This document shows, piece by piece, positions 59,374 to 64,000 of a stretch of DNA of 64,000 bases. Position 1 is the stretch's first letter. Each line of letters begins with the position of its first letter. Origin of the DNA: Bog-105 sp965277855 (GTDB lineage: Bacteria > Acidobacteriota > Terriglobia > Bryobacterales > Bryobacteraceae); NCBI GenBank assembly GCA_965277855.1, contig OZ255847.1, positions 1,178,001 through 1,242,000 of the forward strand, read 5' to 3'. The position numbers and the translations under genes are program-made. A model generated the notes under the pieces. That model ran no database searches, was not told the DNA's origin, and saw only the letters and a list, made by a program, of their open reading frames with translations.

Positions 59374-61212
59374 CTACCAGATATATTTCTTGGCGTCAGC
59401 CCGTCGCTGGTAACTGTCGAGCACGTGCACGACGCGAACTCGCTTCAGTTTTGCCGGGGATAGTTGTCCCAGGGGGATATAGATAATTTTCCGATTGGCG
59501 CGGGCGGCAATTTGACGAAACAGGGAGCGGGGTGGTCTGGCGGCAATGTAGGCGACATGCTGCTCGACCGAATAATCGATGCCGGCCATCAGCAGGCGCT
59601 CGGCTTTGGTTTCTGCCTGATCGTAGTCGGGATCACTCCAAATGTCGAAAAGACGGCGGGGCGGAAGGGTCATCAACAAACCCCCATACTCGGCGCGGCC
59701 GACCCCGGGCCCAACCAGATGATCGAATGGTTCTGTGGAATAGAACGCCATATCGGATTCGTTCTGGTGTTCTCCGAGCCAGGTGGTTAAGTAGCGATAG
59801 CGATCGTTGCGGTCTTCGTCGAAAATCACAATCAGAGCGCCGACGTTGGCGGCCGAGCGGCCGTTGTCACGCACGTACAGCTTGCCTTGATGCCAGTTGC
59901 GGATTGTCTCGCGAAGATCAATGCCGTCGCGAGAAGAAGCGGTAAAGGGCTCGACCCGGGTGGTTTCTTCGCTAAGTATGGTTTTTGCGTGCTGCTTCAG
60001 AAACCGGCCATAGCTTTCGATAATAAGGTCCTCGGGCGGATAGGAGCAGATGGAGGCGCTATCGGTCTGCTGGGCCCATTCACCTTTGAAGGTTTCACGC
60101 TTGCGGCGCTTGATGCCGGCCGGCCGGAGGCGCTGTTTCATACGAGGCAAACGACGCCGGATACGCAACCGGCGGGTGTTGAGCCAGACTTCATCGCCCG
60201 AGATATTGAGCGTTTCCAGCGGTGGATCATCAGTCTGCTGCACGCTATAGCGGTTGGCCATCTCCCAAACTTCATAGGCGAAATTATCATCGATCACCGA
60301 GCGGGCGGCTAAGGCGAGATCGTAGGCGCCGGGCAGCAGGTCGCGATCGAGCAGGGCTAAATTCCTGGCGAAGCGAGCAAGAGTAATGCGTTGCCAGGTC
60401 TGGAGCTGGTCGCCGGTATTGACGTTATACTCACTTTCGGCCTCGCGCAGAAGACTCAGTTGCCATTGGGGACGGCTCACGGAAGCTGCCGCCAGATCGG
60501 TGTCCCGCAGGCCGTCATATCGTTGCTGATAATAAGGAGGCTCCGAGGTCACTTCCGCCAGGCAATCGGGATGAAGATTGAAGAGTTTTGCCGAGGAAAA
60601 CAGTCGCACCGGCCCCGGCGCAGGCTCTTCCTGTGGCTGATCCATGGCGTCGAGTAGAGGATCGAGCGAACCGAGTGACACGACGACGCAGGTGGCGGCG
60701 AAGGGATCAGCGCCTTGCAGTTTCCAGGCCATGGCCGCGGCATGAATCTCGATTTCAGAGGTTCTCTGGGGCAGGCGGAGGCGGTAACTCTCGACATAGC
60801 GGTCGACCCCAATCAGTTCCACCGAGTAGGAAGAGGGATAGACAAAAGGCAGCACGGACCGACCCTCGACAGGCGGCTCGAGAAATAAGATGACGGCGTC
60901 CAGTTCGCGGGCGGTTCGTAATGCTTCGACAAACGGATCTCCTGGCTCAACCGGAATATAGACAGGGGGTTCGTCCTCGTCGTAGCTGCTCTTGGGGGCC
61001 AGCAAGATGACGGACATCGCAGGCATACGCTCAATAGCCATCCGGTACTGCTCGGCGAGTGAAGCAGAAAGTTCGATCGCGATCACGCTCGGGCGGAGCT
61101 TGAGAAGCGAGCGGCGCACGTGCAGGGCAAACTCAAGCCGGCCTGGGACTACGGGCAGGTAGGTAAGATTCCCGCGCCGAATCAGAGGACCGCTATCGAT
61201 GGCAGCTGGCAT
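59374..61212 (-). CDS. 612-residue protein of unknown function next to a MoxR ATPase
   Basis: Soluble, no signal peptide. The first 110 residues (PGRLEFALHVRRSLLKLRPSV then AIELSASLAEQY) resemble the start of TraB/EreA/ChaN-like proteins, with the expected acidic residue, but I see no GxxH motif, so the match is weak. The middle is helical with a basic patch (RRLRIRRRLPRMKQRLR). The C-terminal 200 residues include VGALIVIFDEDRNDRYRYL and YIPLGQLSPAKLKRVRV. It lies 12 nt after the MoxR-type gene on the same strand, so the ATPase probably acts on it or with it. No VWA-domain partner is visible. Function not assignable. Confidence 0.7.
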   Translation of the reverse strand: MPAAIDSGPLIRRGNLTYLPVVPGRLEFALHVRRSLLKLRPSVIAIELSASLAEQYRMAIERMPAMSVILLAPKSSYDEDEPPVYIPVEPGDPFVEALRTARELDAVILFLEPPVEGRSVLPFVYPSSYSVELIGVDRYVESYRLRLPQRTSEIEIHAAAMAWKLQGADPFAATCVVVSLGSLDPLLDAMDQPQEEPAPGPVRLFSSAKLFNLHPDCLAEVTSEPPYYQQRYDGLRDTDLAAASVSRPQWQLSLLREAESEYNVNTGDQLQTWQRITLARFARNLALLDRDLLPGAYDLALAARSVIDDNFAYEVWEMANRYSVQQTDDPPLETLNISGDEVWLNTRRLRIRRRLPRMKQRLRPAGIKRRKRETFKGEWAQQTDSASICSYPPEDLIIESYGRFLKQHAKTILSEETTRVEPFTASSRDGIDLRETIRNWHQGKLYVRDNGRSAANVGALIVIFDEDRNDRYRYLTTWLGEHQNESDMAFYSTEPFDHLVGPGVGRAEYGGLLMTLPPRRLFDIWSDPDYDQAETKAERLLMAGIDYSVEQHVAYIAARPPRSLFRQIAARANRKIIYIPLGQLSPAKLKRVRVVHVLDSYQRRADAKKYIW

Positions 61213-61224
61213 TGCGTTGACTCT

Positions 61225-62043
61225 CTAACGCAAGGAATACCGCAGTGCTTCGTCGCCCAGCACGGCGAGAATCGATTCCCTGAGAAACGAAGCGGGGCTG
61301 TGCTGGTTGCCAGCTTTCAGCTTAAGCGCGTAGCGGGCAATGTTGACCCCGTCGCGGACCGTATAGTTCTCGTCGGCGGCGTGTGCCTGCTGCAGGAAGT
61401 CGGTTACATACTGAAGGACGTCGTCGGGAGAGAAGGGCACGTTCTCGCGCAGAATGGCGAGTTCTTCCTCGCGCTCCGGGAAGTCGATTAAGATTTGCGG
61501 CTGCAGCCGGGAATGGATGTATTCGGGAAGGTCGAAGGTGGAGGAGTCTTCGTTCATGGTCGCGACCAGGCGGAAGTCGGGGTGGGCTTTGATTTTGAGA
61601 CCGGCGACGATGGATTCGATGTAGCGGCGGTTATCGAGCAGAGGCGCCAGACTGGCCCAGCTTTTCTCGCTCATGCGGTTACCTTCGTCGAGGATGGCCA
61701 CACCACCGCGAATCATGGCCGTTACCAGCGGGGAAGCGACATACTTCAGCGTCGATGCGCCTTCGATCACCGGAGTGATGAGCAGATCTTCCGGCCGGGT
61801 ATCGACGGTGGCCTGCAGAATATAGACCTCGCGGCCGAGCCGCTTGCCGGCCGCAAATGCCATCGTAGTCTTGCCCACGCCCGGTTTCCCCAGGAGGCGC
61901 GGATTCATCGGGATATCCCGGTCGTGAATCACCATCCAGGCGGCCATCAGCTGCCGCAGTGCTTCTTCCTGGCCGATCCAGGAGACGTTCAGCTCATCCG
62001 GGTGAGCAAGGTGGAGTTCAATTCCCTCCGTAAGAACCTTCAT
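61225..62043 (-). CDS. MoxR-family AAA+ ATPase
   Basis: 272 aa single AAA+ module. Walker A GKPGVGKTT (residues 52-60), Walker B GGVAILDEGNR (113-122), sensor 1 in ATMNEDSST (N164), then an arginine-rich HSRLQPQILIDFPERE lid segment. MoxR proteins act as chaperone-like remodellers, usually with a VWA-domain partner, which is absent here. Operon partner: the 612 aa protein. Divergent by about 105 nt from a small membrane protein and a JAB-like protein. Confidence 0.9.
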   Translation of the reverse strand: MKVLTEGIELHLAHPDELNVSWIGQEEALRQLMAAWMVIHDRDIPMNPRLLGKPGVGKTTMAFAAGKRLGREVYILQATVDTRPEDLLITPVIEGASTLKYVASPLVTAMIRGGVAILDEGNRMSEKSWASLAPLLDNRRYIESIVAGLKIKAHPDFRLVATMNEDSSTFDLPEYIHSRLQPQILIDFPEREEELAILRENVPFSPDDVLQYVTDFLQQAHAADENYTVRDGVNIARYALKLKAGNQHSPASFLRESILAVLGDEALRYSLR

Positions 62044-62148
62044 TGCGTAATTAGTGCGCTCCTCTTTTACCAGGACCGAGACGGTTTTCCAGAGAAAGGC
62101 CGCCGGGATTGGTTACATTCTCATCGTAGAATGAGAGTTCTTTGAGTG

Positions 62149-62538
62149 ATGAATCACAGACTGATGCGTCTCGTCTACGCGTGTGAGTTTTTGCTGGCAC
62201 TCGTCGCCATCTTCACGGCCTGGTCCGAGATTGGCGGACAGGCGGCGTTAGACCTGATGCATTGGGGATGGAAACTGGGATTGAGTTTCGCGCTGGCAGC
62301 GGCTTTTGTAGCTTACACGGCGGCACTGGTTACGGAGCAGTCGTTATGGAATTTACGCTCAGCTCGCTGGATAACGGCGATGGTTGTTTTGCTTCTGGCG
62401 ATGGGCGCTGTGACCTATTTTTACGCCTTGCAGGTGGATAACGGTGACTCGGATGACTCAACTCCTTCCTCGGCTCACCACGCTGTGACCACTTCTTTCG
62501 AAGCCGTGGCTGGGCAGGGAGTTCTCAGATTCGCATGA
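62149..62538 (+). CDS. Small membrane protein of unknown function
   Basis: 129 aa from ATG 62149 (a GTG lies one codon earlier). Three hydrophobic segments: about 9-26, 43-62 and 76-95; a hydrophilic C-terminal tail (DNGDSDDSTPSSAHH) follows. No family recognised. Its stop overlaps the JAB-like gene start in ATGA, so the two are coupled. A short repeat TCTCAT/ATGAGA (62119-62136) lies just upstream. Confidence 0.7.
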   Translation: MNHRLMRLVYACEFLLALVAIFTAWSEIGGQAALDLMHWGWKLGLSFALAAAFVAYTAALVTEQSLWNLRSARWITAMVVLLLAMGAVTYFYALQVDNGDSDDSTPSSAHHAVTTSFEAVAGQGVLRFA

Positions 62539-63746
62539 ACACTTCAGAGCCCGCTGCCGGGTATGCATATTGGGTGTCGCCCGACAGGTCTGCGAAAGTG
62601 GTGTACTCGCTGGCTGCCCTGCAGGAAATTGACACGCTGGTCAATGATGGCTACCGGCGCATTCCGCACGGCGGTGTAGAAACCGGCGGCATTCTTTTTG
62701 GCACGCGGCAGGCTCGCCTGGCACAGATTGAAGCCTTCCGGCCGATTGAGTGCCAGCATGCTTATGGCCCCTCGTTTGTGCTTTCCGAGAGCGATTTGTC
62801 TGCCTTGCGGGAACAGCTGACGACGGCAGCCAACGATCCAGCCTTGGACGGGTTGCGGCCGATTGGCTGGTTTCTCGGGCATACGCGTTCTTCGTTGCAG
62901 ATACAGCAGCGTGAACTCGTGTGGTTTAACGAATTCTTTCCTGAACCGGGCAGCCTGACTCTGCTGGTAAAACCGGAGCGCTTCCAACCGACTCAGTTTG
63001 GATTTCTGCTGCGCCGGCCAGACGGTTATCTGGAACAGGATGCCACTCAGAGCGCGGTGATTCTGCCGTTGTCGGGCGCAAACAGCTACACGCCTGAGAG
63101 GGCTTCGCCTTCCATCGCGGCGCCGAAAGCCGAGCGCGAAATGGCTAGAACGCCCGAGCCGGCGGCGTCTCCCGTGGGTGGAGTAACTCGTGTGAGAAAT
63201 ACCCGGCAAATGGATGAGACCCAGGTCGCACCGCCGCCAGTCTCGCCCTTTGAAGCCGCTTTAGAAAAAACGCGGGCTGCCTCCGCACAGGTCGCAGCGA
63301 AGCCTCCGGAAGCGCCGACGCCCAGGCCGACGCCCAAAATCGAATTGCCGGACCGTAGGGTTTATGCGGTCGAACGTCCGCGCAGCTTTGCGGGGTTGAG
63401 TTTGAAATCTGCGGCGGTCTTGTTACTGGCGGCGATTCTGGGATGCCTGGCTGGTTACTGGGCCTACCTGCAACTGCCTTCGCCTGCCATTCCGGTCAGC
63501 GTGCGCGAACGTAGTGGTCAGCTTTCAGTGGAATGGCCGGCCAGTCAGACCGAGAGTGTGGAATACGCAGCGATCCAGGTCGATAATGGTGCCTGGATGC
63601 CGCTAACACCGGAACAGAAAACGGCGGGTCGCGCGTTAGTGATTGCGCCGCCGGGCGATGTGAAGATCGACATCATGGCAAAACACTGGCTGCGCGATTC
63701 GCGGGGCATTGTGCGCTATATAAGGACGGCTCAGCCGGTTCGGTAA
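62535..63746 (+). CDS. Membrane-anchored protein with degenerate JAB/MPN domain
   Basis: 403 aa. Residues about 20-165 read as a JAB/MPN fold: GGVETGGILFG with the conserved Glu (E49), and GWFLGHTRSS in the position of the JAMM zinc site. The HxH motif is LGH (L114, H116), the Ser of the S-x2-D is Q124, and the Asp position holds E127, so zinc peptidase activity is doubtful. A proline/alanine-rich linker (190-275), one membrane helix (about 290-312, AAVLLLAAILGCLAGYWAYL) and a C-terminal beta-rich domain (PASQTESVEYAAIQVDNG, Fn3-like) follow. Coupled to the small membrane protein upstream. Confidence 0.75.
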   Translation: MNTSEPAAGYAYWVSPDRSAKVVYSLAALQEIDTLVNDGYRRIPHGGVETGGILFGTRQARLAQIEAFRPIECQHAYGPSFVLSESDLSALREQLTTAANDPALDGLRPIGWFLGHTRSSLQIQQRELVWFNEFFPEPGSLTLLVKPERFQPTQFGFLLRRPDGYLEQDATQSAVILPLSGANSYTPERASPSIAAPKAEREMARTPEPAASPVGGVTRVRNTRQMDETQVAPPPVSPFEAALEKTRAASAQVAAKPPEAPTPRPTPKIELPDRRVYAVERPRSFAGLSLKSAAVLLLAAILGCLAGYWAYLQLPSPAIPVSVRERSGQLSVEWPASQTESVEYAAIQVDNGAWMPLTPEQKTAGRALVIAPPGDVKIDIMAKHWLRDSRGIVRYIRTAQPVR

Positions 63747-63780
63747 AAGCAAGCACTTCACGACGGTCCGGGTGGTATCT

Positions 63781-64000
63781 TTGACGCCATTGGCTCGCTT
63801 TTGGATGATGTCGGCCATCTTGGCGGTTTTCAGCTCGGGCGCCGGCTTCAGCGCGCCGGAGAACATGACGCCTTTCCTGTTGGCAGTTCACGATGATCCA
63901 GTGCCTTTCACCGGCTCGGACGGATGCATACACCTGGTGTACGAACTCTGGATCACAAATTTCTCCAGTGCTGACATTCTCGTCGAGAAAGTCGACATTC
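63781..64000 (+). CDS. N-terminus of a secreted protein, cut by the window edge
   Basis: An open frame with no stop before the right edge. From ATG 63805 it reads MMSAILAVFSSGAGFSAPEN, a signal peptide, then AVHDDPVPFTGSDG and HLVYELWITNFSSADILVE. That block is familiar from secreted acidobacterial proteins, some annotated as M23 peptidases, but the diagnostic part lies outside. TTG 63781 or 63790 are alternative starts. Confidence 0.6.
   Translation, partial: MTPLARFWMMSAILAVFSSGAGFSAPENMTPFLLAVHDDPVPFTGSDGCIHLVYELWITNFSSADILVEKVDI

Noticed and set aside
63673..63933. 86-codon minus-strand frame at the right edge
   Set aside because: It is the shadow of the end of the JAB-like gene and the start of the partial secreted-protein gene.

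Overview
The window looks like the chromosome of an Acidobacteriota member of the Bryobacterales/Solibacter type. This rests on gene content and not on a marker gene: a PadR regulator overlapping an 880-residue acidobacterial-type duplicated permease (ADOP), a second ADOP permease, an S53 (kumamolisin-like) protease, a propeller-type sensor kinase, Uma2-family genes, Ig/malectin secreted proteins and moderate-to-high GC. The genes are densely packed with many 4-base start/stop overlaps.

Left third (1-16.1 kb): mostly core genes. hisI is followed by an S53 protease with a free-standing S53 prodomain protein. An inward-facing minus-strand group holds an LpxL-type acyltransferase, mnmA and an IscS-type cysteine desulfurase, the last two supplying tRNA 2-thiolation. 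Divergent from it runs a plus-strand group: SAM hydroxide adenosyltransferase, a fused homocysteine methyltransferase/MTHFR, tsaC, an apparent compact 6S RNA, a YmdB-type phosphodiesterase and a secreted GH39 glycosidase. A minus-strand operon then carries xseB, ispA, tlyA, nadK and a dicarboxylate symporter.

16.1-24.6 kb: an accessory patch. It has a lineage-type protein of unknown function, the decayed remains of a tyrosine recombinase, a vapBC module whose toxin is cut by one in-frame TGA, the PadR/ADOP pair with a perfect inverted repeat over its promoter, and a second lone ADOP permease.

24.6-34.4 kb: lysine/DAP genes (lysC, asd, a DapE/ArgE-like M20 hydrolase, and separately dapB) interleaved with small metabolic units: an MBL-fold hydrolase, bluB, a GNAT acetyltransferase, a TetR divergent from an alpha/beta hydrolase plus DUF1330 pair, and a VOC/YjbR pair.

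34.4-52.4 kb: a surface polysaccharide region. Three GT4-type glycosyltransferases with wecB form one minus-strand operon, followed by a Wzx-type flippase and a membrane GT2. Two Uma2 genes flank the first part. Two very large secreted proteins share one uncharacterised domain with Ig-like and malectin-like modules. Two kinds of hairpin-forming repeat occur here; one has another copy at 28.3 kb.

52.4-64 kb: rpsU, then eno-gpmI (lower glycolysis), a 1099-residue sensor kinase, and a divergent locus with a MoxR AAA+ ATPase, a 612-residue unknown protein, a small membrane protein and a membrane protein with a degenerate JAB/MPN domain. That locus is the best candidate here for an undescribed system. 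The window ends inside a secreted-protein gene.
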